Positions 54,234 to 63,095 of a stretch of 64,000 bases of DNA are shown here, piece by piece. How positions within the stretch are numbered: the stretch's first letter is position 1; every line of letters starts with the position of its first letter. The notes below the pieces were generated by a model. The model was not told where the DNA came from and searched no databases. It saw only the letters and a list, made by a program, of their open reading frames with translations. The position numbers were made by a program, and so were the translations under genes. The stretch comes from a bacterium (GTDB lineage Bacteria; Armatimonadota; JACIXR01), in assembly GCA_014360495.1 (NCBI GenBank), contig JACIXR010000003.1, positions 1-64,000 on the forward strand, read 5' to 3'.

Positions 54234-55397
54234 TTAGCAATCTTTCATAGATTTTAAGCGAGCAAGGACACGAGAGCGAATCTCCTCAGGTGAGCAAAGC
54301 TCTCTTACCAATTTCCCCTCTTTCAAAAGAGGCTTAAGAAGGGGTTCCATCTCCTTTTGACAGCAAATTGGAGAGGGACTATCAAACCTTGTGATTTTCC
54401 TATTTCCGCATTCCTTGCAAGCCCACACCTGCTTCTTCCCCGCCAATTTCCCCCTCTTGGCAAATGGCTTTCCCTCCACCTCAACTATATCCATAGCGAA
54501 GTTTATTGTGGGAGCATTGCTTATCGCCGTCCCCACTCCAAAGGCATCCACCAACTCCTTCGTCTCTTCAATCTCCCTCTCGTCTACGCCTCCCGAGAGG
54601 TAAATCTTAACATAATCGTACCCCCTTAAATCCAACTCCCAACGAACCTCCTTAAGTATTTCCTTTATGTTGCCCCTTCTTGACTCGGGTGTATCCAATC
54701 TAACCCCATACAATCTCTTTCCAAGCGCCTCCGCAGCCGCTATCGCTTCCTGCTTCTCATCATAAAGTGTATCAACCAAGCATACTCGTTTTACATCCTC
54801 TGGCATAACCTCATCAAATGCAAGAAAGGCTTTGACGGGCTCTCCAATTATCAAAATAAGGCTATGAGGCATAGTACCAGAGGGTTTTAGCCCCAACATT
54901 TGGGCTGATTTTATCACTGATATCCCATCGCAACCACCGATGTATGCCGCCCTATCAATCATAGGGGCAAGAGAAGGATGCATTCTCCTCGCTCCAAAGC
55001 TGAGTATGAGTCTATCGCCAGCCGCTTTCTTGCAACGCGCGGACTTCGTCGCCACACCTGAAGCTTGGCAAAGCATTCCTAACACAGGGGTCTCGTAATG
55101 CCCGAATTGCGTGTATTCACCTTCTAAGAACATCACTGGTTCCCCGCCCTTGAATACTTCCCCTTCCTCCATAGACCAAACATCCACCGGGATGCCCTCC
55201 AGAAGACGAGCTACCTCTTCCACTCCCACCAAAAGCGCCCATTCATATCCATCAGGCAAACTATTCGCTTTTACCTCCATCACAACCCTCTTTTTTATCC
55301 CCTTTGCCCGCAAAATCTCTATTGTCCGGGCAAAATATACATCCGTGACTTCGCCGTTCCTTATCTCCTCGTCTGTTGCGGTATGGAAAAGCTTCAT
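54234..55397 (-). CDS. pncB: Nicotinate phosphoribosyltransferase
   Basis: Makes nicotinate mononucleotide from nicotinate and PRPP in NAD salvage. 387 residues. SFGARRMHPSLAPMIDRAA (about 129), PSGTMPHSLIL (about 172) with the phosphate-binding loop, VRLDTPESRRGNI (about 231), YVKIYLSGGVDEREI and DAFGVGTAI. A C-terminal treble-clef-like zinc site reads CKECGNRK...PICCQKE (about 331-352). Its start lies one base after the pncA stop. Archaeal/thermophile short form. Confidence 0.93.
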   Translation of the reverse strand: MKLFHTATDEEIRNGEVTDVYFARTIEILRAKGIKKRVVMEVKANSLPDGYEWALLVGVEEVARLLEGIPVDVWSMEEGEVFKGGEPVMFLEGEYTQFGHYETPVLGMLCQASGVATKSARCKKAAGDRLILSFGARRMHPSLAPMIDRAAYIGGCDGISVIKSAQMLGLKPSGTMPHSLILIIGEPVKAFLAFDEVMPEDVKRVCLVDTLYDEKQEAIAAAEALGKRLYGVRLDTPESRRGNIKEILKEVRWELDLRGYDYVKIYLSGGVDEREIEETKELVDAFGVGTAISNAPTINFAMDIVEVEGKPFAKRGKLAGKKQVWACKECGNRKITRFDSPSPICCQKEMEPLLKPLLKEGKLVRELCSPEEIRSRVLARLKSMKDC

Positions 55398-55398
55398 C

Positions 55399-55920
55399 TT
55401 ATTCTTCCACCTCCACTCCGAAAGCCTTCTTCATAAGATTGAGAGCATTTTTGTGGTCAGAAGGGGTTAGTGCAGCCGTTGCTTCCTCTGAAACGAATAT
55501 CTTGAATCCACGATAATAAGCATCTGCACAGGTAAAAAGCACACAGATGTCCGTGAGACAACCTGTGAGATGGAGTTCCTCTATACCTTTTTCCCTTAAT
55601 AAAAGCTCTAAGTCAGTGGCATAAAAGCCAGAATATCTTCTCTTTTTCACTATGTAATCTCCATCTTTGGGTTTCAATTCCTCTACTACATCAGCTCCCC
55701 AGCTTCCCTCTACGCAGTGGGGCGGGAAAGTCTCAAATTCCTTATCGTCTGGGCGGTGAGCATCGCATATATAGATAACCAATGTATTTGCCTCCCTCGC
55801 CTTTTCTATTTTCTCCTTTACGCGAGGGATGATATCCCGCACGGAGGAAGCATAAAGCACGCCCGAGGGATGGGCAAAATCGTTTAGCATATCTATAACC
55901 AACAAAGCGCTTTTAGCCAT
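55399..55920 (-). CDS. pncA: Nicotinamidase (isochorismatase family)
   Basis: Hydrolyses nicotinamide to nicotinate. 173 residues. The Asp nucleophile helper is in LLVIDMLNDF (D10), metal ligands in CDAHRPDD and FPPHCVEGSWG, Lys in IVKKRRYSGF, and the catalytic Cys in LTGCLTDICV (about 130). That Asp-Lys-Cys triad with the metal histidines favours nicotinamidase over plain isochorismatase. It lies directly upstream of pncB, so nicotinamide to nicotinate to NaMN is one operon. Confidence 0.92.
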   Translation of the reverse strand: MAKSALLVIDMLNDFAHPSGVLYASSVRDIIPRVKEKIEKAREANTLVIYICDAHRPDDKEFETFPPHCVEGSWGADVVEELKPKDGDYIVKKRRYSGFYATDLELLLREKGIEELHLTGCLTDICVLFTCADAYYRGFKIFVSEEATAALTPSDHKNALNLMKKAFGVEVEE

Positions 55921-55942
55921 AATTTTTCACTCCTTTCCCATT

Positions 55943-56947
55943 TTAACCTTTCGCCTGCATAAATTTTAACAATTCTTCAGTTGAACCTGCAACTATGAGG
56001 ATGTCGTTTGCCTCAACTTTTGTGGAAGGTTGTGGATTCCAAATGACATTGTCATCTTTTGCCTTCTTCAAACCTATCACCTCAACATCTTTCCCACAGA
56101 CCTTTTTAATTTCGCTAATTGTCTTTCCTATACATGATGACGAAGGGAAGACTTCTATTCTCTCAAGGAGGATTCTCACATTTGGGCCGATTGATATATC
56201 CATTGTTCCCTCTATTGAGGGATTGAGAGCTAGGCGTGCCATATGCCTTCCTGCGGTTGAGTGCAAGCTCACGACTTTATTAACTCCGATTTTGATGAAC
56301 TTTTCCTCTGCCTCCTCGTGCTCCACTCGGGAAACTATGTATAGGTTTGGATTCATTAAGCGAGCAGTGAGGATGGCGTAAAGATTAAGAGCGTCGGAAG
56401 GAAGACAAGCTATCATTCCTTTTGCTCTCTCTACTCCCGCCAATCTCAGTACTTCCTCATCGGTTGCATCCCCTTGAATCGCCAAGTAACCAAGCGAACG
56501 AGCTAAAGAGATAGATTCTGAGGAGGTATCTATGACGACGAAGGTGATACCGGCTCTTGCTAATTCCTCCGCCGCGTGGCTACCTACTCTACCAAAACCG
56601 CAGATGATGTAATGGTTTCTGAGTTCCATCAATTGTCTAAACCACCTCCTTCTTCTAATGCTTCCATATAATTCGCCCTCAATCGTGAATTGAATAAGGA
56701 GAGTGGCGAAATAAAATATCGCCCCCATACCACTGAATATTAAGAAAACAGTAAAAGCCCTGCCCAAACCGGATAGAGGAGCAACTTCCTTATATCCTAC
56801 GGTTGTTATGGTTATAACAGTCATATAAAAGGCATCCCCAATACCCCATCCTTCTATGAAATGATATCCAAGCGTACCTATCAAAAGGACAAACAGTACC
56901 AAAGATAAGCTTCTAAAGAGATGCTTTCTCTCGTATACATCCATCAA
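55943..56947 (-). CDS. Potassium channel protein with RCK (TrkA-N/C) domains
   Basis: 334 residues. Two membrane helices (about 12-30 and 65-90) flank the pore loop with the selectivity filter TTVGYKE (about 46-52). Residues 112-230 are an RCK_N Rossmann fold (YIICGFGRVGSHAAEELAR), and 240-334 an RCK_C domain. Conducts K+ gated by a cytoplasmic nucleotide or ion ligand. The filter has K where TVGYGD is usual; this TVGYKE form occurs elsewhere. GATGTATACGA-type weak start; the two Met codons 56947/56944 are equally possible. It heads the NAD salvage genes. Confidence 0.9.
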   Translation of the reverse strand: MMDVYERKHLFRSLSLVLFVLLIGTLGYHFIEGWGIGDAFYMTVITITTVGYKEVAPLSGLGRAFTVFLIFSGMGAIFYFATLLIQFTIEGELYGSIRRRRWFRQLMELRNHYIICGFGRVGSHAAEELARAGITFVVIDTSSESISLARSLGYLAIQGDATDEEVLRLAGVERAKGMIACLPSDALNLYAILTARLMNPNLYIVSRVEHEEAEEKFIKIGVNKVVSLHSTAGRHMARLALNPSIEGTMDISIGPNVRILLERIEVFPSSSCIGKTISEIKKVCGKDVEVIGLKKAKDDNVIWNPQPSTKVEANDILIVAGSTEELLKFMQAKG

Positions 56948-57069
56948 GTTAAATTATAACACCATTCGTATGCTTCTGTGAAAATATAAAACCAATGCAA
57001 CTAAAATTACGCTTGACTTTATTAGCACTGTCAACAATAATACTATTAAGTTTTAGGAGGTGTTATTTG

Positions 57070-58164
57070 ATGAAGAAGCTTATTTTATCTATCTTATTAT
57101 TTTTGGTTCTTGGCGGAGCGTTCGCTGTTGAGCCTTATAGAATATCGCCATCGGATGTGATAGACATCACTGTTTTGGGTGAACCTGACCTCTCCAAGCA
57201 AGTTGTCGTCCCTCCAGACGGGAAGATAACCTATCCCCTTATTGGTGAAATAGATGTTATTGGTCTAACAACTCAGGAGCTTGCTAATAAGTTGAGGGAG
57301 AGGCTTAAGGAATTCATCAAGGAGCCAAATGTCGCTGTTTCAATCGTCAAATTCAGCTTCAATAAATTCTATGTATTAGGGGAGGTAGCTAAGCCAGGGG
57401 AATATGACCTAGTGCCCGGCATAGGTTTGAGAGAAGCAATAGCCTTAGCTGGCGGATTGAAACCCGAGGCCGACACGAGTTCCCTCATCCTCTTAAATAA
57501 GGAAGGCAAAAAGGAAATAATAAATTTTGACGAAATTTTAATGGGTGGGGAAGACATGAAGCTTAACCCGGGAGATACCATTATAGTGCCCACGGCAGTT
57601 GTATCGGTTATTGGAGAGGTAAGGCTACCGGGGCAGGTTACCCTCTTTAAGGGAGCTAAACTTATGGAGATAATAGCAAAGTGTGGAGGACTCACGGAAA
57701 ACGCCGACATCTCAAATATATCAATTACAAGGGCGGGAAAGACGATATATATTGACCTCTCAAATCTAAAGTCGTCAAAGACCGATGAACTAACGCTTCA
57801 ACCTGGCGATGTAATCTATGTCCCAAGGGGGAATATAAAGGTGGTCGTGATGGGTGAAGTGGGAAAACCGGGAATTTACACCATTTCCCAGGTGAATGCA
57901 CATCTCCTTGATGTCCTTGCACTCGCAGGTGGTTTGAGGTCAACAGCAGAGGAAAGGGCAATCACGATAACCCGTCAAAAAGAAGAAGGGAACGAGAAGA
58001 TAACCATAGACCTACGCCGAGCGTCCAGAGGGGACCCATCTCAAAACATTGAGCTGAAAAATAACGATATAGTTTTCGTTCCAGCAAAGAAGCAGATAGA
58101 GTGGTCTAAATATCTTCCTATTTTCTCAATCCTTTATTACATCACCTACATCACCAAGCGTTGA
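57070..58164 (+). CDS. Polysaccharide export protein with SLBB domains (Wza-like)
   Basis: About 364 residues from the ATG at 57070 (AGGAGG eight bases upstream; an earlier in-frame ATG lacks a ribosome site). Signal peptide MKKLILSILLFLVLGGAFA. The PES domain is YRISPSDVIDITVLGEPDLS...VPPDGKITYPLIGEI (about 22-60). Three or so SLBB units follow (YVLGEVAKPGEYDL, VIGEVRLPGQVTLF, VVMGEVGKPGIYTI). A C-terminal hydrophobic end (FSILYYITYIT) may anchor it. Exports capsule/exopolysaccharide across the outer envelope. Next gene is the CpsB-type phosphatase (4-base overlap). Confidence 0.9.
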   Translation: MKKLILSILLFLVLGGAFAVEPYRISPSDVIDITVLGEPDLSKQVVVPPDGKITYPLIGEIDVIGLTTQELANKLRERLKEFIKEPNVAVSIVKFSFNKFYVLGEVAKPGEYDLVPGIGLREAIALAGGLKPEADTSSLILLNKEGKKEIINFDEILMGGEDMKLNPGDTIIVPTAVVSVIGEVRLPGQVTLFKGAKLMEIIAKCGGLTENADISNISITRAGKTIYIDLSNLKSSKTDELTLQPGDVIYVPRGNIKVVVMGEVGKPGIYTISQVNAHLLDVLALAGGLRSTAEERAITITRQKEEGNEKITIDLRRASRGDPSQNIELKNNDIVFVPAKKQIEWSKYLPIFSILYYITYITKR

Positions 58165-58856
58165 AAAAAGAAGGAATAATAGATATTCATTGCCATATCC
58201 TACCCGCTTTGGATGATGGAGCTCCTTCCTTGGAAGAAGCTAAAACAATGCTTGAGGAAGCGGAGAAAATCGGGATTAGGGAGATAGTTGCTACTCCTCA
58301 TCTAAAATGGGAAGACCGGATATTAACCATAGAAGAAATAGAGCATACCATCGGTCTCCTACCCAATTTCATCAAGATGTACCCAGGCTCCGAAATACCC
58401 CTTCTTGAAGCGCCTCAATTACTTGAAGATGGGAAGATAATTTCAACTGGCAAAATCGTTCTTCTTGACACTCCTCCAATAGGAGGATTGCTGGGATTGG
58501 AACAACTTGTTTTTAAATTAGCCTTGAAACGGCTCAGAGCCGTAATAGCCCATCCCGAAAGAAATCCCTCTTTTGTAAAAGACAGAATAAGGTTAGAACA
58601 TTTGAAAAATATGGGTGCTTTATTTCAAATAAACGCGAGTTCTCTTGTGGGCATTCAAGGAAGAGAAATAACAAGGTCAGCGGAACAACTGATAGAATGG
58701 GGTTTGGCTGACATCCTCGCCAGTGACGCCCACAATCCCGAGGCTTACCAATATTTCAAGGAAGCTATATCGCTTATCGCTAAGCGCTGGGGTAATGAGC
58801 TTGCAGAGGCAATGACGAGAACTAATATTGAACCTCTCCTAAGGAAGGAGGCATAG
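58161..58856 (+). CDS. PHP-type tyrosine-protein phosphatase (CpsB/YwqE-like)
   Basis: 231 residues. IDIHCHILPALDDGAPS (about 7-23), IVATPHL (about 48), HPERNP (about 126) and SDAHNP (about 190) are the metal ligands of the CpsB/Wzb-alternative phosphatases that dephosphorylate the tyrosine kinase controlling capsule assembly. TTG start overlaps the export-gene stop. No Wzc/CpsD kinase gene is nearby, but the SLBB-CpsB pairing supports polysaccharide regulation. Confidence 0.88.
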   Translation: MKKEGIIDIHCHILPALDDGAPSLEEAKTMLEEAEKIGIREIVATPHLKWEDRILTIEEIEHTIGLLPNFIKMYPGSEIPLLEAPQLLEDGKIISTGKIVLLDTPPIGGLLGLEQLVFKLALKRLRAVIAHPERNPSFVKDRIRLEHLKNMGALFQINASSLVGIQGREITRSAEQLIEWGLADILASDAHNPEAYQYFKEAISLIAKRWGNELAEAMTRTNIEPLLRKEA

Positions 58857-58859
58857 AAG

Positions 58860-59039
58860 TTGGAAGAACAAGGAACGGAAAAGAAAGAAGAGGGGAAAGT
58901 TGTTATTAGGAAGAAAAGGAGGAAGAAAAAACATAGAAGGAGTTTTCTTTCTATGCTCAAGAGAGGGGTAATTTGGGGAATCTCTATCGGTATCGCTTTA
59001 CTATCAATTCTTTTTGCAATACTCACCTTAAAATGGTAG
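58860..59039 (+). CDS. Small basic single-pass membrane protein (59 aa), unknown
   Basis: TTG at 58860 follows GGAGG by eight bases, just after the phosphatase stop. Sixty codons to TAG 59037-59039. Residues 1-35 are highly charged (EEQGTEKKEEG, then RKKRRKKKHRR), and 38-57 form one membrane helix (VIWGISIGIALLSILFAILT). It probably sits with its basic tail in the cytoplasm. No family recognised. The position suggests a small accessory to polysaccharide export. Confidence 0.65.
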   Translation: MEEQGTEKKEEGKVVIRKKRRKKKHRRSFLSMLKRGVIWGISIGIALLSILFAILTLKW

Positions 59040-59042
59040 AAA

Positions 59043-59080
59043 GGATGGCGAGGGGTCGCCGAAGGGACCCCTCGCCATCC
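59043..59080 (+). terminator. Hairpin between convergent transcripts
   Basis: A perfect 15-bp stem (GGATGGCGAGGGGTC with its complement) with an 8-base loop. T-tracts are short on both strands (CTTT after it on the minus strand), so it is probably a shared terminator of the polysaccharide operon and galT copy 2. Confidence 0.6.
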
Positions 59081-59085
59081 ACACT

Positions 59086-60099
59086 TCAAATCTTTATGTA
59101 CCCCCGGAGGTACTCAGCGGCTTCCTCGGGGAAAGTCGTGTTGATGTATATCCCCGTTCCCAATTCAAATCCTGCCTGAACTGTGATGCGAGGAAGCACC
59201 TCTATATGCCAATGATAGTAATCCTCACAGGAATCCCGCAGAGGAGCAGAGTGAATAAGAAAGTTGTAATGGGGGTCGTTAAGCCCTTCATAAAAAGCTT
59301 TAAATAAATTCTCTAAGACCAATGCTAAATCCTTTTCCTCCTCCCTATTTATGAAATCAAAAGAAGGTCTATGCGTTTTCGGGACTACCCAGACTTCAAA
59401 GGGCATCCGAGAGGCGAAGGGAGCAAAGACAACATAATGCTCCGTTTCCAAAACCAATCGCTTTCCTTCTTCTAACTCCCTTCTTGTGACATCGCAATAA
59501 GCGCAACGAAGCCTGTCATCGTAATATCTCCTCGCTTCCTCAACCTCTGTTCTTATCTGCTCGGGAACTATTGGAGTGGCTATTATTTGGGAATGGGGAT
59601 GAATTATAGACGTTCCCGCTCTTTCTCCGTGATTTCTAAATATGCAGATGTATTTTACTCTCTTGTCCTCTCGCAAGGAGCGATATCTCTCTAAAAAGCA
59701 GAAAATAACATCCTCCATCTGCCTTACTCCCATATTTCCCCATGTATGGTTATGAATGGGCGATTCTATGACTACCTCATGCCTCCCCCTTCCCGTTAAC
59801 CAAACAAAAGGGTCTTTTTCCTCTATTTGAACTGGCTCTTCACTCGGACTTAATGCAGGGTATTTGTTGGGTATAACTCTCGTCCTCCAGCCTTTCTCAT
59901 CCTTTAACGAGAAGATTTCTGGCGGCGTCTGAGCCTCGTTCCCGGGACAAAATGGACAACTGGCATCCCATTCCGGTAGCTCAAACTTCTCCCCTTCCTC
60001 CTTTCCCCAACTATGGGGACGCTTGGCTCGTTGGGGTGAAATTATCACCCAACGCTTAGTGCAGGGTTCCTGTCTTAATTCAGGGCTTTTCTTCTTCAA
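59086..60099 (-). CDS. galT: Galactose-1-phosphate uridylyltransferase family protein (copy 2)
   Basis: 337 residues, same family as the gene at 43264. CPFCPGNEAQTPPEIFSL (about 48-65), VIPNKYPAL, HEVVIESPIHNH, IIHPHSQIIATPIVP (about 165-179) with the nucleophile His, CAYCDVTRRE, and HWHIEVLPRITVQAGFELG. It overlaps the YjbH-like gene by four bases. Nucleotide-sugar exchange here could feed exopolysaccharide synthesis next door (inference). Confidence 0.88.
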   Translation of the reverse strand: MKKKSPELRQEPCTKRWVIISPQRAKRPHSWGKEEGEKFELPEWDASCPFCPGNEAQTPPEIFSLKDEKGWRTRVIPNKYPALSPSEEPVQIEEKDPFVWLTGRGRHEVVIESPIHNHTWGNMGVRQMEDVIFCFLERYRSLREDKRVKYICIFRNHGERAGTSIIHPHSQIIATPIVPEQIRTEVEEARRYYDDRLRCAYCDVTRRELEEGKRLVLETEHYVVFAPFASRMPFEVWVVPKTHRPSFDFINREEEKDLALVLENLFKAFYEGLNDPHYNFLIHSAPLRDSCEDYYHWHIEVLPRITVQAGFELGTGIYINTTFPEEAAEYLRGYIKI

Positions 60100-60731
60100 A
60101 ACGCCTTGCTGAAGGACACCCCCAATCCAAATTTATCAAAATCAAAGACAGCGCCCGTTATCGCCAATTGGTCGTTTATTATAATTCTTCCACCAATATT
60201 AAAGTCCCTTGTATCATATTCTCCAATTATACGAAGTGAGGGACCCAACACGAACTCTATCCCAGCAAATATCCCGTCCATTCCTCCCCCAGCTATCCCT
60301 ATATGCCCTATCGTTTCAAACACTCTCCTCTTCTTCACCTCAAATGCCCCCGTGAGAGTGCGGGAGGCAACTACATATACAGTCGTTTCCGTCTCTTTTG
60401 TTATATCTATTGCTCCCACTGATAGGGCAGCTTTTCCTTTGCTCTCCGGGAAAATTTGATATTTTCCCGAGATTATCGTCTCCTTCTCCCCATTCTCCGG
60501 TGCCAGTTTCAGCAAGCTCAATTCTATATTGCCGGTTGAACCATAGCTGAAACAGTATCTATCCGGGAAAACCTCGTCCAGCTCCACGCTATAAGCTCCT
60601 GCTGACCAGGTATTCGGAGCAAGGACCTCAGCAGTTGGGGTATAAAAAAGCCCCGTATAACCGTTGAAGGAGGGATGGGCAAAGGCTACACCAACAACAA
60701 AGAGAACCAAGAGAAGCAAAAGCTTCTTCAA
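60096..60731 (-). CDS. YjbH-like exported protein
   Basis: About 211 residues from a TTG at 60731 (GGAGGTG six bases upstream). Signal peptide KKLLLLLVLFVVGVAFA, then PSFNGYTGLFYTPTAEVLAPNTWSAG (about 20-45), typical of the YjbH exopolysaccharide-associated outer-membrane beta-barrel proteins. The rest is alternating beta strands (GIAGGGMDGIFAGIEF, LGVSFSKAF at the end). Full YjbH is longer, so this is a short form. Coupled to galT copy 2. Confidence 0.7.
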   Translation of the reverse strand: MKKLLLLLVLFVVGVAFAHPSFNGYTGLFYTPTAEVLAPNTWSAGAYSVELDEVFPDRYCFSYGSTGNIELSLLKLAPENGEKETIISGKYQIFPESKGKAALSVGAIDITKETETTVYVVASRTLTGAFEVKKRRVFETIGHIGIAGGGMDGIFAGIEFVLGPSLRIIGEYDTRDFNIGGRIIINDQLAITGAVFDFDKFGLGVSFSKAF

Positions 60732-60751
60732 ATTTATCACCTCCATCTTAA

Positions 60752-60780
60752 ATTATAGGATGGAATAAAACATATGTAAA
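60752..60780 (-). promoter_or_regulatory. Sigma-70-type promoter for YjbH-like/galT operon
   Basis: Minus-strand TTTACA (60780-60775), 17-base spacer, consensus TATAAT (60757-60752), followed by GGAGGTGAT. Confidence 0.85.
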
Positions 60781-60826
60781 GGAAAATTTTAATTTTTTGT
60801 AAAATTATCAAAGCTGCTCCCGATGT

Positions 60827-62068
60827 TTACTCGTTTAGAAGTTTTAAAAGTTCTTCTATGGAGCTGAAAAGGCTTGCGCCATTTTTGAGAATAGATTCCA
60901 CCTTTTTCTTTGCCTCTCCACCCGTAAAATCTCTTTCTTCTATGTCATTTCCGGCGATTAATACCCTTTTCCCCTCTTTTTGCGCCACCTCTGCGAGCTC
61001 CAAGTTTTTCAAATTACCCATTCCGAAGGGCAAGGGGGCTATTATCACCGCCTCCGCCTCCTTAACTAATTCCATTGCCCTCGCAAACGCCTCATCGGAT
61101 ATGGGAGCAAATGGCGCCTCTTCAACACATTCTATATACAATCCCTCGGCTGTTTCGTAATCGCTATCCCCTACATTAACAACCCCCAAACTGAGGGAAT
61201 ATCCTTCACCAACCAATCTCTCCATAATCTCCCTCCCACTTCCCCCTCCTGCTATTAGATGAATTCTCTTACCGGTAGTAGGACGTTTATGAACTATACT
61301 TATATAAGGACGAGAACTCAGGGGGTTGTTCCTAACCATCGCGTGGATGTTGAAAACTTTTTTCATGTTCTCCTGCGTTATCACATCCCCTGGCTCCCCG
61401 AAAGCGAATATCTTCCCATCTTTCATTAAAAGCAACCTATCAGAGAAATATGAAGCTAAGTTGACATCATGGAGGACGCAGATTATAGACAAACCCTTTT
61501 CTTCTTTCAACTTTTTGAGGAGGAAAAGGATTTCCAGTTGGTGCGATAGGTCTAAATGGACGATTGGTTCGTCCAGGAGAAGGAGGCAAGGCTGCTGAGC
61601 TAAGGCTCTGGCTATGAGAACCTTCTGCCTTTCCCCACCGCTAAGCTCTCCCAACTTCCGCTCGGAAAATTCCTTCATCCCCACCATATCAAGACATTCT
61701 TCCACAATTTCCTCGTCAACTTTCCTCGGTCCCAATAGAAGGGAGAAGTAAGGAGCCCTTCCCAGCATAACCATTTCCTTAACGGTGAGATACTCAACCA
61801 AAGGCTCGTTTTGGGGAAGAACAGCTATTTTCTTTGCCCTTTCTTTAGGAGGGATTTTGTTGACGCTTATTCCTTCAAATAAAACTTCCCCTTCGCTTGG
61901 CTGGAGAGCTCCCGAGATAATGCGAATGAGGGTGGTTTTACCTGCCCCATTAGGACCTAAGAGTCCTAAGATTTCCCCTCTATCAACCTCAAAAGAGATA
62001 TCCTTTAAAGTTTCCCTTTGATTGTATGAGAAGGAAACGTTAACGACTTTTAAAATTTCCTTGTTCAT
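60827..62068 (-). CDS. BtuD/FecE-type ABC ATPase with extra C-terminal domain
   Basis: 413 residues. Residues 1-260 are a metal-chelate/B12-importer ATPase: GPNGAGKTT (about 39), PQNEP Q-loop, LSGGERQKVLIARALAQQP (about 142), LLLLDEP Walker B, VLHDVNLA H-loop. Residues 265-413 are an added domain (IHLIAGGGSGREIMERL, VIIAPLPFGMGNLKNLELAE) also seen on some archaeal and thermophile B12 ATPases; it looks like a Rossmann-type fold with unknown role. It follows the BtuF-like gene by 110 bases, and both lie behind a B12 riboswitch. No permease gene is present. Confidence 0.88.
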   Translation of the reverse strand: MNKEILKVVNVSFSYNQRETLKDISFEVDRGEILGLLGPNGAGKTTLIRIISGALQPSEGEVLFEGISVNKIPPKERAKKIAVLPQNEPLVEYLTVKEMVMLGRAPYFSLLLGPRKVDEEIVEECLDMVGMKEFSERKLGELSGGERQKVLIARALAQQPCLLLLDEPIVHLDLSHQLEILFLLKKLKEEKGLSIICVLHDVNLASYFSDRLLLMKDGKIFAFGEPGDVITQENMKKVFNIHAMVRNNPLSSRPYISIVHKRPTTGKRIHLIAGGGSGREIMERLVGEGYSLSLGVVNVGDSDYETAEGLYIECVEEAPFAPISDEAFARAMELVKEAEAVIIAPLPFGMGNLKNLELAEVAQKEGKRVLIAGNDIEERDFTGGEAKKKVESILKNGASLFSSIEELLKLLNE

Positions 62069-62178
62069 TTAATATTATTTTAGCGAGATTATGAGATAAC
62101 CTCAATTTAAGTTCCCTCATATAGATTTTCCCCGAGAAAATCCTCTCGTATTCCGATGGAAGCTATTTTAAATCAATC

Positions 62179-63078
62179 TCATCTCTTTTGATAAAGCAAC
62201 CTGTGTAGAATCTCAACAGCTTGAATTAGCCGAGGTCCAGGGCGGTCTATTATATCCGCATCTATCGCATAGACCCTTCCTTCCCTCACTGCCTTCAATT
62301 TGTCCCAATTAGCCCTTCTTTTTACTTCGCTCAGGGGGTTTTGAACTTTTGTCATATGAGCTAATATAATTACATCGGGCTGCCTTTCAATTAATGTCTC
62401 AAGGCTTATCTGAGGATAAGCAACCTTCCCATCCATTATATTCCTGCCACCTGCAAGCTCTATAACCTCATCTCCGATGCTTTCCTTCCCAAAAACTATC
62501 AAGGGATTATACCAAAGCTCAATCACGACCTTGGGACGCCTTTCATAGGGAATTTTCGCCACCTCCTTCCTAATCTTCTCCAACCTCCCCATCAAATTCA
62601 TTACAACCCTGTTAGCCTCTTTGCTTCCCGTTAGCTCACCTAACTTCTTCATTCCCTTGAGAACATCGCTTACGCTTTTAGGGTTAAGCGCGAAGACGGG
62701 ATAGCCCATTTTCTCCAACCTCTCAAGAAGAACAAGGGGATTGCCCCTCATTGCGACGATGAGGTCAGGCTTTAACTTTACGATATTCTCCAAGCTTGGA
62801 TTGATAAATCCTCCAACTTTTGGAATATTTTTCGTTAAGGATGGATAATTGCAGTATGTGGTAACTCCCACTACTTTATTGCCCACACCTATCGCGAAGA
62901 GCATCTCCGTAGTGGCAGGTGCAAGGGAGACTATTCTATTTGGTGCCTTCTTTAAAACAATTAATTTGCCTCTATCATCCCTCGCTTTATAGTCAGCAAG
63001 GGATAGGTGAAGGGAAAGGGATATCAGGAGAATTTTAATGATTGAGTTTCCTATCAATGCCTTTAATCCTCTCATCAC
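62179..63078 (-). CDS. BtuF-like ABC transporter substrate-binding protein
   Basis: 299 residues. N-terminal signal (IKILLISLSLHLSLA), then APNRIVSLAPATTEMLFAIGVGNKVVGVT (about 44-72) and YCNYP, the classic B12/siderophore-binder opening. Mid region VGGFINPSLENIVKLKPDLIV and a long connecting helix typical of cluster A-II binders. C-terminal VYAIDADIIDRPGPRLIQAVEIL. Cobalamin is likely because of the upstream riboswitch. It follows the prepilin gene by 17 bases. Confidence 0.88.
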   Translation of the reverse strand: MMRGLKALIGNSIIKILLISLSLHLSLADYKARDDRGKLIVLKKAPNRIVSLAPATTEMLFAIGVGNKVVGVTTYCNYPSLTKNIPKVGGFINPSLENIVKLKPDLIVAMRGNPLVLLERLEKMGYPVFALNPKSVSDVLKGMKKLGELTGSKEANRVVMNLMGRLEKIRKEVAKIPYERRPKVVIELWYNPLIVFGKESIGDEVIELAGGRNIMDGKVAYPQISLETLIERQPDVIILAHMTKVQNPLSEVKRRANWDKLKAVREGRVYAIDADIIDRPGPRLIQAVEILHRLLYQKR

Positions 63079-63095
63079 GGGCGTGCGGGATTAGT

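Noticed and set aside
55943-56947. K-channel filter TVGYKE as a damaged filter
   Set aside because: This variant occurs in other bacterial two-helix RCK channels, so it is not a clear defect.
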